Source of the DNA: Trueperella pyogenes
GTDB taxonomy: Bacteria; Actinomycetota; Actinomycetes; Actinomycetales; Actinomycetaceae
Reading direction: 5' to 3'
NCBI RefSeq assembly: GCF_900460345.1
Contig: NZ_UHHW01000002.1
Coordinates: 124,001 to 188,000, forward strand
DNA: 64,000 nucleotides
Positions 24,584 to 33,566 of this stretch are shown here, piece by piece (the stretch's first letter is position 1; the number at the start of each line of letters is the position of its first letter). Under the pieces are notes generated by a model. It ran no database searches. It saw only the letters and a list, made by a program, of their open reading frames with translations, and was not told where the DNA came from. Made by a program: the position numbers and the translations under genes.

Positions 24584-25936
24584 ATGCAAATCCTTCAAAA
24601 TGTTGTGAATTTCCTGCTCTCCCTTGGGGCAGCGATCTTCGTCCCGATCATCATTATCATCGCCGGTCTTATCGTGAAGATGAAAGTCAAGGACGCGATT
24701 TCTGCAGGTATCACCCTTGGCGTCGCCTTCACCGGCATGTCAATGCTGATTAATTTTATGACGTCGGCCATTACTCCAGCGGCTGAGGCGATGGCCAAGA
24801 CAATAGGCGTTAGCCTTCCTATTACCGATGGAGGTTGGACGACTATGTCGACAATTTCATGGTCATGGCCGTGGGCTTTCATCATGTTCCCATTGGTGGT
24901 GGGTATAAATGTCGTGCTGATATTGATCAACAAAACACAAACATTCAATGCAGATTTGTGGAATGTTTGGGGAAAGATTTTCACCGCAGTGGCGGTTTAC
25001 TACTTTACGAAGTCCATCTGGCTAGCATTTCTTTTTGCCGCTATTCAGACGATCTTTGAATTAAAGACGGCGGATTACCACCAGCATCGAGTAGAACAGA
25101 TGTCTGGCATACCGGGAGTCACAATCACACACCGTATGGTTTTCCTAGCTGCCCCCATGCATCTTCTTGATGTCCTTCTACGAAAGATCCCGGGGCTTGA
25201 CCGGTCCTTCAACGCCGCAGATTTACGCGAAAAGGTGGGTATATTTGCAGAAAACCACGTTCTAGGTTTCATCCTCGGCGTCCTTTTCGGAATTCTGGCG
25301 CGCTTCAACGTTGCACAAACCCTTACCCTCGGAATTTCAGCAGCTGCAGCGCTGACCCTCTTCCCCGTGATCTCAAAGTACTTCATGCAAGCACTCGAAC
25401 CCATCTCGAATGCGATCAGCGAATACATGCGCAAACGCTTCAAGGATCGTCAACTCTGGGTGGGATTGGACTGGCCATTCCTTGGAGGAGCAAACGAAAT
25501 CTGGCTTGCTGTGATCTGGACTATCCCGATTACGCTCCTGTACTCGTTTATCCTCCCGGGCAACGGGATTCTTCCCTTCGCAGGGATCGTTAATGTGGCG
25601 ATCGCAGTGGCCGCTTACTTTGCCTCCAAGGGCAATATCATCCGGATGCTCATTCAGTGCACGGTCTTTGCCCCGGTATTCCTCTATGTGGGAACAGCCT
25701 TCGCCCCAATCATGACCGAGCTCGCACGCCAGACAAAGGCAATCGATTTGACCGCTACTCAGCTCATTTCGAATTCCAGCACGGACGCTCCAGTTTTCAC
25801 CTACGCGTTCTCCCATATTCCCCAAGTGGTGCAAGGCAACTGGATTCCATTGCTGATTTTCGTTGCATGGCTAGTTTCATTTGTCATCTACTCCCGTGCA
25901 CTCATCCGCGAGCGTAAGGCGGCGATGGCAGCTTAG
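24584..25936 (+). CDS. PTS EIIC permease, galactitol type
   Basis: A 450-residue polytopic membrane protein of the EIIC-GatC family: FVPIIIIIAGLIVKMKVKDAISAGITLGVAFTGM near the start, then SWPWAFIMFPLVVGINVVLILINKT and, late, GNGILPFAGIVNVAIAVAAYFASKGNIIRM. About ten membrane segments are visible. It carries the sugar or polyol inward while EIIB phosphorylates it. The family also includes pentitol and other polyol carriers, so galactitol should not be assumed. AGGAGAGG precedes the ATG. Confidence 0.9.
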   Translation: MQILQNVVNFLLSLGAAIFVPIIIIIAGLIVKMKVKDAISAGITLGVAFTGMSMLINFMTSAITPAAEAMAKTIGVSLPITDGGWTTMSTISWSWPWAFIMFPLVVGINVVLILINKTQTFNADLWNVWGKIFTAVAVYYFTKSIWLAFLFAAIQTIFELKTADYHQHRVEQMSGIPGVTITHRMVFLAAPMHLLDVLLRKIPGLDRSFNAADLREKVGIFAENHVLGFILGVLFGILARFNVAQTLTLGISAAAALTLFPVISKYFMQALEPISNAISEYMRKRFKDRQLWVGLDWPFLGGANEIWLAVIWTIPITLLYSFILPGNGILPFAGIVNVAIAVAAYFASKGNIIRMLIQCTVFAPVFLYVGTAFAPIMTELARQTKAIDLTATQLISNSSTDAPVFTYAFSHIPQVVQGNWIPLLIFVAWLVSFVIYSRALIRERKAAMAA

Positions 25937-25989
25937 CAGCCAGAGTGCTTTTCTTGCCCATTTTAGAAATGTCTATTGAGGAGGAAACA

Positions 25990-26664
25990 ATGCTTGAATC
26001 ATTGAAGAAGGATCTCTGTGAGATCGCCAAACGCGCTCAGCGTGACGGTTTATGCAAACATAAATCTGGCAACTTTAGTATTCGCGACCAGGAATCTGGT
26101 CTGTTCGTCGTCTCGCCTACCGGCTTGGACCGCGATCTGCTGTCCACTCGCGATGTCGTCGTTATGAATCTCGATGCTGAAGTACTTGAAAACGAATCCG
26201 GGCTCAGACCGACCAGTGAAGTTCTCATGCACATCGCCATATACAAGGCTCGGCCTGATGTGAAGGCGATCGTTCACACTCATTCGATGTATGCCACTGC
26301 GATGTCTGTTTTGAATCGACCGATACCGGCTATCGTTTACGAGGTCGCCAATCTTGGGTTAACGAAAGCGCGTATCCCCGTAGTGCCTTACGCTCGGCCA
26401 GGGACGCAGACCCTCGCGGAATACGTTTCGGAAACAGTCCACGAAGCAGATTGCATGCTGCTTGCCCAGCACGGAACTGTCGCTGTAGATTCCGGAAACA
26501 TCTACGAGGCTTTTCTGAAAGCTTCATATATCGAAGAATTGGCAGAACTCTACCACCACACGCTTACCGCAAATAGTGGCAAGGAGCCAGTCCGTTTCGA
26601 TCAGAGTGAGCTTGGCAAGTGGGCTTACCCTTCACAGATAACTTTCCCTAACGCAGCACGGTGA
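25990..26664 (+). CDS. Class II (fuculose-type) aldolase
   Basis: A 224-residue zinc aldolase of the FucA/AraD/RhaD family, starting at ATG 25990 right after GAGGAGGAAACA. Zinc ligands are His96 and His98 in VHTHSMYAT and His161 in AQHGTVA; the acid/base Glu77 is in RPTSEVLMH; the phosphate loop starts with KHKSGNFSIR. It should split a ketose or keto-polyol phosphate into two pieces. Next to a DhaK/DhaL pair the product is probably dihydroxyacetone or its phosphate. The substrate is unknown. Confidence 0.88.
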   Translation: MLESLKKDLCEIAKRAQRDGLCKHKSGNFSIRDQESGLFVVSPTGLDRDLLSTRDVVVMNLDAEVLENESGLRPTSEVLMHIAIYKARPDVKAIVHTHSMYATAMSVLNRPIPAIVYEVANLGLTKARIPVVPYARPGTQTLAEYVSETVHEADCMLLAQHGTVAVDSGNIYEAFLKASYIEELAELYHHTLTANSGKEPVRFDQSELGKWAYPSQITFPNAAR

Positions 26665-26669
26665 TAACT

Positions 26670-27323
26670 ATGACAACGCACATTTACATGATTAGGCATG
26701 GGCGTCAGTCGGATAAGCGTTGCAATGTAGATGTGGATTTGTCGTTGGAAGGTCGCGAGCAAGCCCGGCTGGTTGGCCAGCGTATCGCTACGTGGAATAT
26801 TGGCGCTATCTACACTTCGTCAATGGTTAGGGCACGTGAGACGGCGGAGATTATCTCCGACAGCCTCGGGGTAGACGTCAACGTCCGATCCGAACTCCGA
26901 GAAATAAGCTTCGGGGAAATGGAAGGTCTTACCGACGAAGAAATCGTTGCCAACTTTGCACAGTTCCAGAGGGATCAGTCAAAGATGGAGCTGGATCTTC
27001 AGTATCCAGGCGGTGAAAATATCTCACAAGTGTTGCAACGCTCAATCGGTGTTTTTGATGAAATTGCTCGTTCATCTCCAAGTCGGGTTGCAGTGGTTAG
27101 CCACGGCGGAATAATTCGCGCGATGGTAACTCATGCCACTAGTGCGCCTCCCGCCCGCTGGCGCAATATCGCAAGGAATTTGGAAAATACTTCAATTACA
27201 GAACTTGTAGCTGAAACAAACTCCTATGGTGTGCAATACCGCCTTGAGCGACTCAACGACTATGCCCATCTAGAGCCGCACCCCCATCTGCTGCGCTCAG
27301 CTTGGGCAGTGGCAGAGAACTAG
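26670..27323 (+). CDS. Histidine-phosphatase-superfamily phosphatase
   Basis: A 217-residue acid-type phosphatase of the phosphoglycerate mutase superfamily. IYMIRHGRQSDKR has the catalytic His, IYTSSMVRARETAE the second Arg, ISFGEMEGLTDEEI the Glu, and VAVVSHGGIIRAMV the second His. A GTG at 26661 overlapping the aldolase stop is an alternative start. The location between aldolase and kinase genes suggests a sugar-phosphate or polyol-phosphate substrate made in this pathway. It is not a glycolytic mutase; gpmA lies elsewhere in the window. Confidence 0.85.
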   Translation: MTTHIYMIRHGRQSDKRCNVDVDLSLEGREQARLVGQRIATWNIGAIYTSSMVRARETAEIISDSLGVDVNVRSELREISFGEMEGLTDEEIVANFAQFQRDQSKMELDLQYPGGENISQVLQRSIGVFDEIARSSPSRVAVVSHGGIIRAMVTHATSAPPARWRNIARNLENTSITELVAETNSYGVQYRLERLNDYAHLEPHPHLLRSAWAVAEN

Positions 27324-27355
27324 TTCTTACATTTTTATCTTCAAAGGAGAATGCT

Positions 27356-28363
27356 ATGAAGAAGATCTTGAATACGCCTGATTCATTTGTCCAAGACACG
27401 ATGGAAGGCATTGCGCTTGCGCACCCTGACAAGGTAGCCCTCCTCGACGATGACTTCCGAGTACTGGTATCAAAGTACCCGACGTCTGAAGGCAAGGTTG
27501 GAATCGTTACTGGAGGTGGTTCCGGACACTTACCCCTCTTTCTCGGATACGTCGGTGAGGGAATGCTGGACGGCTGTGCTGTTGGAGAGGTGTTTGCCTC
27601 CCCACCCGCAGAAAAGATGGCTGAAATGATCCGGGCATGTGATCGTGGTGCCGGCGTCGTGTGTCTGTTCGGAAACTATAACGGTGATCTTTTCAATTTC
27701 CGGATGGCTATGGAAGATGTGGAATTCGACGATATTGAAACCCGCGCGGTAGTCGTGGGTGATGACGTCGCAAGCTCTCCTGCCGAGTCCGCTGATAAAC
27801 GGCGTGGTGTTGCAGGGATCGTTTACGCCTACAAAGTTGCGGGGGCGGCTGCCACCGAAGGGCGCGATCTCGACGCCGTCGTCGAGGTTACTCGAAAAGC
27901 TCTCGATAATATTCGCACGATGGGCGTTGCGCTCACGCCAACAATCGTTCCTAAAGTCGGGAAACCGGGATTTACCATCGCTGACGATGAAATAGAAATC
28001 GGTATGGGGATCCACGGCGAGGCGGGAATCGAAGTACGCAAGATGATGTGCGCTGACGAAATCGCTGAGTTGATCGTGGGCACAATTGAGCGTGACATGC
28101 CGTTAACCTCAGGTGATAGAGTCTCAGTCCTCATCAATGGTCTTGGCGGAACACCGCTTGAGGAACAGTACATCGTTTATCGCGCTGTTCACCGCCTACT
28201 TCTTGAACAAGATGTCCATGTGGTGATGCCGCATATTGGGGAGTTTGCGACGTCGATGGAAATGGCTGGACTTTCGGTCACGCTGTTCAAACTTGATGAT
28301 GAACTTGAGACGTTACTCCGAGCCCCGGCTCGTACCCCGTTTTATACAAATCTCAACAAATAG
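27356..28363 (+). CDS. Dihydroxyacetone kinase, DhaK-like subunit
   Basis: A 335-residue DhaK-family protein. VGIVTGGGSGHLPLFLGYVGEGMLDG binds the triose, and His220 in GMGIHGEAGIE is the residue that covalently holds the substrate carbonyl. LFGNYNGDLFNFRMA and LINGLGGTPLEEQYIVY are family motifs. AAAGGAGA precedes the ATG. It pairs with the DhaL-like subunit encoded next. The family also includes kinases for erythrulose and other short ketoses, so the substrate may not be dihydroxyacetone itself. Confidence 0.88.
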   Translation: MKKILNTPDSFVQDTMEGIALAHPDKVALLDDDFRVLVSKYPTSEGKVGIVTGGGSGHLPLFLGYVGEGMLDGCAVGEVFASPPAEKMAEMIRACDRGAGVVCLFGNYNGDLFNFRMAMEDVEFDDIETRAVVVGDDVASSPAESADKRRGVAGIVYAYKVAGAAATEGRDLDAVVEVTRKALDNIRTMGVALTPTIVPKVGKPGFTIADDEIEIGMGIHGEAGIEVRKMMCADEIAELIVGTIERDMPLTSGDRVSVLINGLGGTPLEEQYIVYRAVHRLLLEQDVHVVMPHIGEFATSMEMAGLSVTLFKLDDELETLLRAPARTPFYTNLNK

Positions 28364-28371
28364 GGACAGCT

Positions 28372-28992
28372 ATGGACAACGCCAAAATCGCACGTGCAAT
28401 ACATGAAATTAGCACACTGATGCGGATAAATCGCGACTACCTCATCAAGCTTGACCAAGTGAATGGGGATGGCGATTTAGGGATCTCGATGGATGATGGA
28501 TTCCGGGCACTAGACGAGTACTATTCAGGAACGGTTGCAAAGGATCTCGGACAAAGCCTGCGTGGAGCAGCAAAGGTGCTGAATTCTGCTGCCCCGTCTT
28601 CGCTGGGTACCATCCTGAGCTTCGGCTTGATGGGAATGGCAAAAGCATTGAGAGGTAAAGAGGCGGCGACTTTTGAAGATACTGTGGCTGCGCTCGATGC
28701 TGGATTAGAGAACATCGAAGTGAAAGCGGGGTCGAGCCCTGGCCAAAAAACTATCGTTGACGCTTTTGCGCCCGCGGTTGATACCCTCAAATCTGGCGAC
28801 TTTGCTCAACCTGAAGCAGCGTTCGAAGCGGCCGCCAAAGCAGCCGCCGACGGTTCTGAATCCACTAAGCACATGGTTGCTGTCCATGGTCGTGCTGCCT
28901 TCACCGCGGCGCGAAGCCTCGGGGTACTCGATGGCGGATCGGTTGTTGGAAAGCTGATATTCGAGGGGATCGCCCTCTCGGCCAAGAGATAG
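28372..28992 (+). CDS. Dihydroxyacetone kinase, DhaL-like subunit
   Basis: A 206-residue all-alpha nucleotide-binding subunit. NGDGDLGISMDDGF carries the aspartates that hold Mg-ADP, followed by SSLGTILSFGLMGMAKAL and AGSSPGQKTIVDAFAPAVD. In PTS-linked systems DhaL keeps ADP bound and is rephosphorylated by DhaM; no dhaM gene lies in the window, so it may use ATP as the fused kinases do. It is the last gene of the operon and is followed by a strong terminator. Confidence 0.9.
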   Translation: MDNAKIARAIHEISTLMRINRDYLIKLDQVNGDGDLGISMDDGFRALDEYYSGTVAKDLGQSLRGAAKVLNSAAPSSLGTILSFGLMGMAKALRGKEAATFEDTVAALDAGLENIEVKAGSSPGQKTIVDAFAPAVDTLKSGDFAQPEAAFEAAAKAAADGSESTKHMVAVHGRAAFTAARSLGVLDGGSVVGKLIFEGIALSAKR

Positions 28993-29020
28993 AAACGCTC
29001 GGCCACCGGCAAACCAGGTG

Positions 29021-29063
29021 GGGCAGGGATGTGAGAATGCGGAATGACCTCACATCCCTGCCC
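29021..29063. terminator. Bidirectional terminator, PTS operon and SorC gene
   Basis: A perfect 15-bp stem, GGGCAGGGATGTGAG (29021-29035) with 29049-29063, a 13-base loop and GAATTTT after it. It lies between convergent genes and touches the SorC stop. Confidence 0.8.
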
Positions 29064-29068
29064 GAATT

Positions 29069-30031
29069 TTATGAAACTAGGCGAAGGATTTCCCGCGCTG
29101 TGTCTGTATCAGTCACAAGCCCATTGATGATGCCGCCGCGGATCCCTGCAACTATCGCTTCCGCTTTACTCTTTGCGGCTGCAACGCCGATAACAAGTGG
29201 AATTTCCCGTAATTTTGCCAGCGGCAGAGCAATGGTGCGGTTACTCAGGGAAGTCTCGATGATATGCCCGTCGGCATCGTATATTTGGTCGAGCACATGA
29301 CCGACACCGCCACGATTTTTCAAAGTTTGGAGAGATTCGCGAGAGAGCTGCTGGCTGAGGACGTTGGAGTAGCTGGGCTCTGTTTCAATGTTCGCCATTC
29401 CGACGACGGCGACATGCGCTCTGCCTGCCAGTGCGAGAGTGCTTGCAATTCTTTCTTCGCGCAGAAGGGGCTGGAGTAAAGCAGGATTATCGACAAACAG
29501 TGGGACTGGCATTCGCACGCTGGTTGCTCCAAGTTGGCTCGCAACCATGTTACAGATTGTCGAAGAGTCACGTCCAAATTCTGGGCGACCGCCTGGAATA
29601 GAGCCGAGGAGTTGGACCACAGTACAGCGCGGTTTCGGGATGAAGGGGATATGGCGAGCCACGGCGGCGAGCGATCTCCCATTTCCCATGGCGATGACTT
29701 CGCCGTCATTGATGATGTCAACTAAGAGATCAGCAGCAGCTCGCCCTATGGAATCGATCGGATCGTCTGGGTTTGATGCGGTAACCCGAATCGCGGTGAG
29801 TGGAAGATGCTTTTGCAGCTCCGATTCAAGATTGAAGAGCAGTTCGAAAGGATGCGCTATCTGTATGCGGACGATTCCAAGTTTTCGCGCATTTTCTAAA
29901 AGGCGTGAAACACTTGGACGTGAATATCCGATTTTTTCAGCAATCTCACTCTGCCTCAACCCGAGATCATAGTACATTCGGGCTACTTGAAGGAGAAGCT
30001 GCACATCTTTGCGCTTGTCTTGCCTTGTCAT
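29069..30031 (-). CDS. SorC-family transcriptional regulator
   Basis: A 320-residue sugar-responsive regulator. The N-terminal helix-turn-helix reads YYDLGLRQSEIAEKIGYSRPSVSRLLENARKLGIVRI. The C-terminal SorC effector domain has AMGNGRSLAAVARHI, VQLLGSIPG, and AHVAVVGMANIE, the fold related to glucosamine-phosphate isomerases that binds phosphorylated sugars. It is convergent with the PTS-aldolase-kinase operon and is the obvious candidate for its control through TAAACATNTGTTCAT sites at 23523 and 23617. Confidence 0.9.
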   Translation of the reverse strand: MTRQDKRKDVQLLLQVARMYYDLGLRQSEIAEKIGYSRPSVSRLLENARKLGIVRIQIAHPFELLFNLESELQKHLPLTAIRVTASNPDDPIDSIGRAAADLLVDIINDGEVIAMGNGRSLAAVARHIPFIPKPRCTVVQLLGSIPGGRPEFGRDSSTICNMVASQLGATSVRMPVPLFVDNPALLQPLLREERIASTLALAGRAHVAVVGMANIETEPSYSNVLSQQLSRESLQTLKNRGGVGHVLDQIYDADGHIIETSLSNRTIALPLAKLREIPLVIGVAAAKSKAEAIVAGIRGGIINGLVTDTDTAREILRLVS

Positions 30032-30230
30032 ACTACGATTCTAGTATTTGATATGAACTCGAGATACCACTGCCCTATGATATGCTTGATACTTGACCCA
30101 TCGACCTGCAGCTGATACCGTTAAAAACGTGGTGCTACATGTGCTGAAGGTGATATGCTGATGCATCCATCTTATCATAAGGTGTCGCCACGTTATCTAG
30201 ACAAGTACTGGAATCAAAGGGGATTCTAAG
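30032..30230. other. Divergent promoter region, SorC and bacteriocin genes
   Basis: About 200 AT-rich bases. GATATGCT occurs twice (near 30078 and 30152). AAAGGGG lies eight bases before the bacteriocin ATG. I could not pick a single promoter for either gene with confidence. Confidence 0.4.
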
Positions 30231-30557
30231 ATGAAGAAAAAAATCGCAGTTCTGTCCATCGCATTGCTTGGTCTTAGTCTGGGAACTCCAGCTGTGGCTG
30301 GCAGCTGGACACACAGCTCAACGGGCGGGTACGTAACTGTTAGCGGACCGACGATCTCATTGAAAGATTCGGTTGACGACGGCAGGTTCGTCTCGGTTCA
30401 CTACGTGTACGATGATCACTCGTCGCGTGGTTCATTTGCGAACAAACTTGGGTATGGAAAAACCCTGACTGCCACGGAAATGACTGACATCAATAACGAC
30501 AAGATATGCCGTTCTCGTTGGCTGCAGCCCATGGAATGTGGTGCCTGGAAGTTCTAA
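30231..30557 (+). CDS. Secreted bacteriocin-like peptide, lactococcin 972 type
   Basis: A 108-residue precursor with a clear signal peptide (KKKIAVLSIALLGLSLG, cleavage near AVA/GSW), leaving a mature protein of about 85 residues that begins GSWTHSSTGGYV. The Gly-Ser-Trp start and the SVHYVYDDHSSRGSF segment recall the lactococcin 972 family, whose mature form is about 66 residues and blocks cell-wall synthesis. The C-terminus with two Cys (ICRSRWLQPMECGAWKF) is unlike lactococcin 972. The next two genes encode the membrane protein and ABC ATPase that accompany this family. Similarity is weak; the context is the stronger evidence. Confidence 0.6.
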   Translation: MKKKIAVLSIALLGLSLGTPAVAGSWTHSSTGGYVTVSGPTISLKDSVDDGRFVSVHYVYDDHSSRGSFANKLGYGKTLTATEMTDINNDKICRSRWLQPMECGAWKF

Positions 30558-30561
30558 CTCT

Positions 30562-32763
30562 ATGTTCTGTAATGGAACTCAACGTACTGGTTTGGCTGCG
30601 TTAGGGTATCGCGCGCAGCCAAACCAGTTGCGGATTCCCCACAGGTTCCTTTTTCTGCTCGCCCTTTTGAGCACGTCAGTTTTTGTCTGGGCTCTCGGCG
30701 CAACGGTCTCAAGCTATTCAGGTCAGGATGATCGAGGGGCACAACGCACACCCATAATTGCGGAATCCTCCGACGTGAGGAGCCAGACGGCGTTTGTGCT
30801 TGACCGGCTCTCTGGCCAGTCCTTGCAGTTTACTGTTGCCTATGTGATTCCGGACGTTACTAGCTCACCCCCGCCAGGTTTGAGCAAGTGGCCAGAGCCG
30901 GGAGAAGTGTACCTCTCGCCAGCACTGCGCCATGCAGGCCGGGAGGAAGGGATTGAAAGCCGGTACGGTACATTCGCAGGGGAGATTTCGTCTGCTGGGC
31001 TTAGTAGCTCTAGTGAACTGTTTGCCTATGTAAACCCGGCGGATCGCATAGTAATTGATGGCAAATTCCGGCCTGTGTCACACTATGGGGCTGCTCGGCC
31101 AGCCCTGATAGGATCTTTACTGGACCGCGAGCCTATTGGACGGCTCCTCATTGCCATCGGGTCTCTCCTCGGAGTTCCACTTGCCTTGCTCACGAGATCC
31201 GTCACGAAGATGGGACTCTATAGGCGTCGTTATGAATCGACCATCCTGCAAGGTTTGGGCGCCAAAAAATCGGAAATCTGGCGATGGCACCTCGGAAAGA
31301 TTCTCGCTCCGCTCGTTATCTGGTTATTGGCGGTGACGTTAGGAATCGTCGCGCTTGCCCTCTTTGGCCTGTGGCTTCCCGGTGTCGACTTCTATGTCGA
31401 GCCTGTGGATTTCCGGCGCTTTCTTCCAGTTATCGCCGTTGCGACATTCCTAGCCGGTGCGACGTTTATCTTGCTCTGGATAGTATTCAGTGCGAAAAGT
31501 CTTGATACGTCCTCATCTACTCGTCCCACATCGACTGCGGAAACGTACTCTAAGCAGCGAGCCACTGTTGGTATTGTTGCCGCCCCTGCAGCAGTCGTCG
31601 TTGCAGTCATTAGTGCAGGCCAGGAGAGTGCCATATCTTTTGCGCTGTTTGTGGGACTTGCGATTATCGTGCTTGTGACGCTTACCGATACGATCGGCAT
31701 AACCTTGCTACACGGTGCGCGCGCCTTGCGCCGGTACGCGGCACGCCGTAGAGATCCCGAAGTCTTAGTTACTGCGGCGGTCGCCGAAAGCCGCAGTTCA
31801 GCAATCAACCGCATGGCTATGACGGTATGCATCGCCGTTATCGTCGCCGTGGTTCTCCAGACAGTGTTAGGCATCATGGCTCAAACCAGTTCATCGGCGA
31901 AATCAGTGTATGACAGGTTCAAAGATTCCGTATTGAGCTTGTCGGTGATGCCAGATATGAGTGGCGCGCATATTGACGAGCTGATAAAAGAGGCAGCGAA
32001 GGTGCAGCCCGTTCATGCCCTCCTTCTTTCCGAGAGCGTTGATGCCCACTCCGGTCAGCCGAAACTGACCATAGCGCTAACCGATCCGGAGAATAACTGG
32101 TTAGCGAGTAATGATGTGGCTAACGACTACGTGAGGATGCGACAGGTTGCGATTGGGAACAGTGCGAGGATTGAGGCGCCGCGGTCGATGGTAGATGCGC
32201 TCCGTGAACGCGATCAGACGCTCTCAAACCAGGCGGACGTGGCCGAGTGGGAACTGATTTTTGTGGCAGATACGGCGGGTACGCTTAGTGTTCCGCGCCT
32301 TAAAGAGGCCTTTTTCCGGTTAATCGCACCGATGTTCTATATGCAAATGCCCGAGGAATCGTGGCTGGTCGCACAAACAGAAGCGATGGGGCATATTGAT
32401 TGGATCGAGTTGCTTGTGATGGCTGGTATGGCTTTTGTCCTGCTCTCTATCTTTGTGTTCACAGTTGATGAGAACAGCGATGGTTTGAGAAGACTTGCGC
32501 TCATGAAAAGAATCTCTGGACGTCCGCTCCGTGTGGGCACAATGAGCTTTATCAGAATTGGATTGCCAATAGGGGTCGGCATTCTCGGTGGACTAATACT
32601 AGCCGCCGTATTCGGCGTCAGCCTGGTGCTCCTCTACGGCGAATCAGTCTCCCTGTTCACCAGAACCCTACCCTCAATTGTCCTCACATTGCTGGTGCTT
32701 TTCGCGGTACTTTGGCTTATGAGTACGCAAAACCTGCGCCGCATTATGGAAGGCTCGAAATGA
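30562..32763 (+). CDS. Bacteriocin-associated integral membrane protein (DUF1430-like)
   Basis: A 733-residue membrane protein from ATG 30562, four bases after the bacteriocin stop, with GGAAG nine bases upstream; a GTG at 30538 is an alternative. One N-terminal membrane helix (FLFLLALLSTSVFVWALGA), a large outer domain, three to four central helices (WLLAVTLGIVALALFGLWL, VIAVATFLAGATFILLWIV), another outer domain and a C-terminal block of helices make an FtsX-like layout. Such proteins sit beside lactococcin 972-like genes and are thought to give immunity or export with the ATPase. The role here is inferred from context. Confidence 0.75.
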   Translation: MFCNGTQRTGLAALGYRAQPNQLRIPHRFLFLLALLSTSVFVWALGATVSSYSGQDDRGAQRTPIIAESSDVRSQTAFVLDRLSGQSLQFTVAYVIPDVTSSPPPGLSKWPEPGEVYLSPALRHAGREEGIESRYGTFAGEISSAGLSSSSELFAYVNPADRIVIDGKFRPVSHYGAARPALIGSLLDREPIGRLLIAIGSLLGVPLALLTRSVTKMGLYRRRYESTILQGLGAKKSEIWRWHLGKILAPLVIWLLAVTLGIVALALFGLWLPGVDFYVEPVDFRRFLPVIAVATFLAGATFILLWIVFSAKSLDTSSSTRPTSTAETYSKQRATVGIVAAPAAVVVAVISAGQESAISFALFVGLAIIVLVTLTDTIGITLLHGARALRRYAARRRDPEVLVTAAVAESRSSAINRMAMTVCIAVIVAVVLQTVLGIMAQTSSSAKSVYDRFKDSVLSLSVMPDMSGAHIDELIKEAAKVQPVHALLLSESVDAHSGQPKLTIALTDPENNWLASNDVANDYVRMRQVAIGNSARIEAPRSMVDALRERDQTLSNQADVAEWELIFVADTAGTLSVPRLKEAFFRLIAPMFYMQMPEESWLVAQTEAMGHIDWIELLVMAGMAFVLLSIFVFTVDENSDGLRRLALMKRISGRPLRVGTMSFIRIGLPIGVGILGGLILAAVFGVSLVLLYGESVSLFTRTLPSIVLTLLVLFAVLWLMSTQNLRRIMEGSK

Positions 32764-33425
32764 CGTATTTGTTGGAAGTGGAAGATCTGTCGTGTACGGT
32801 TCCGGGCAGAACGCTGTTTGCCGATCTCAGTTTCAGTTTGTCGGCGGGCGAAAGCATCGCAATAGTAGGGCGTTCCGGCGTCGGCAAATCTACGCTCTTA
32901 GCGGCCATCATGGGATTGAGGAATGTCGCTCATGGAGATATCCGAATCCTCGGAGAATCCATGGTGTCGGCAAAGGCAAAGCGGAAGCGGGAAATTCGCC
33001 GGGAAAGGCTGGGAATCGTCCACCAAGATGGCCAGCTCATTGACGAACTGACAGCTGTGGAAAACGTCGCCGTTGCACTCATGCTCGTCAAAGATCAGCT
33101 ACCGGAACTGTGGGAAGAAGCAGAAAAGAGATTAACTGCCATCGGAGTCCCGCCGCACACTCTCGCATCGAAACTCTCCGGTGGAGAGATTCAACGTACG
33201 GCGTTGGTTCGCGCGCTCGCGTCACAACCCAGTGTTATTCTTGCCGACGAACCGACGGGATCTCTCGATGAAGAAACTCGTGACGCGGTTGCTCAACAAT
33301 TGTTTTCGGCCACGCGCGATGCGCAGGCAGCACTCGTTATCGTCACACACGATCCGGATATTGCCGCGTATGCGGATAAAGTGCTGGTGCTCCCTGTGTT
33401 TCAACCTTGTTGTGAGTCGGTATGA
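32760..33425 (+). CDS. ABC transporter ATPase of the bacteriocin locus
   Basis: A 221-residue ATPase of the LolD/MacB type. Walker A is GRSGVGKSTLLAA, the Q-loop is in GIVHQDGQL, the signature is LSGGEIQRTALVRAL, Walker B is VILADEPTGSLDEE and the H-loop is IVTHDPDIA. It starts with an ATGA overlap with the membrane-protein gene, so the two form one complex, probably for self-protection from or export of the bacteriocin. Its own stop overlaps a further small reading frame. Confidence 0.85.
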   Translation: MTYLLEVEDLSCTVPGRTLFADLSFSLSAGESIAIVGRSGVGKSTLLAAIMGLRNVAHGDIRILGESMVSAKAKRKREIRRERLGIVHQDGQLIDELTAVENVAVALMLVKDQLPELWEEAEKRLTAIGVPPHTLASKLSGGEIQRTALVRALASQPSVILADEPTGSLDEETRDAVAQQLFSATRDAQAALVIVTHDPDIAAYADKVLVLPVFQPCCESV

Positions 33426-33565
33426 GGTCGTTGTTGTGGGGTGCGGGGTTGAGGGGGCTCAGGCGGTGGGCTTTGTTTAACCTGCAGGCCACTCGCTTTC
33501 CGCATTCCGACAGTTCTTTTGAATATTTGGTCTACCTGGCAAGAGCCTGGCGACAGTTCTTTTGA
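33422..33565 (+). pseudogene. Small coupled reading frame, probably truncated by a 43-bp repeat
   Basis: A 47-codon frame beginning MRSLLWGAGLRGLRRWALFN, whose ATG overlaps the ATPase stop (ATGA). It ends within the second copy of a 16-bp direct repeat (33508-33523 and 33551-33566, 43 bases apart, not a multiple of three). Deleting one repeat unit would join it to an open frame running on to about 33848. I do not recognise either product. It could be a real small peptide or the remains of another transporter subunit. Confidence 0.4.
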
Positions 33566-33566
33566 A
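33508..33566 (+). repeat. 16-bp direct repeat, 43-base period
   Basis: CGACAGTTCTTTTGAA at 33508-33523 and 33551-33566. In the first copy it reads DSSFE in the small frame; in the second the frame is shifted and stops. Confidence 0.8.
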
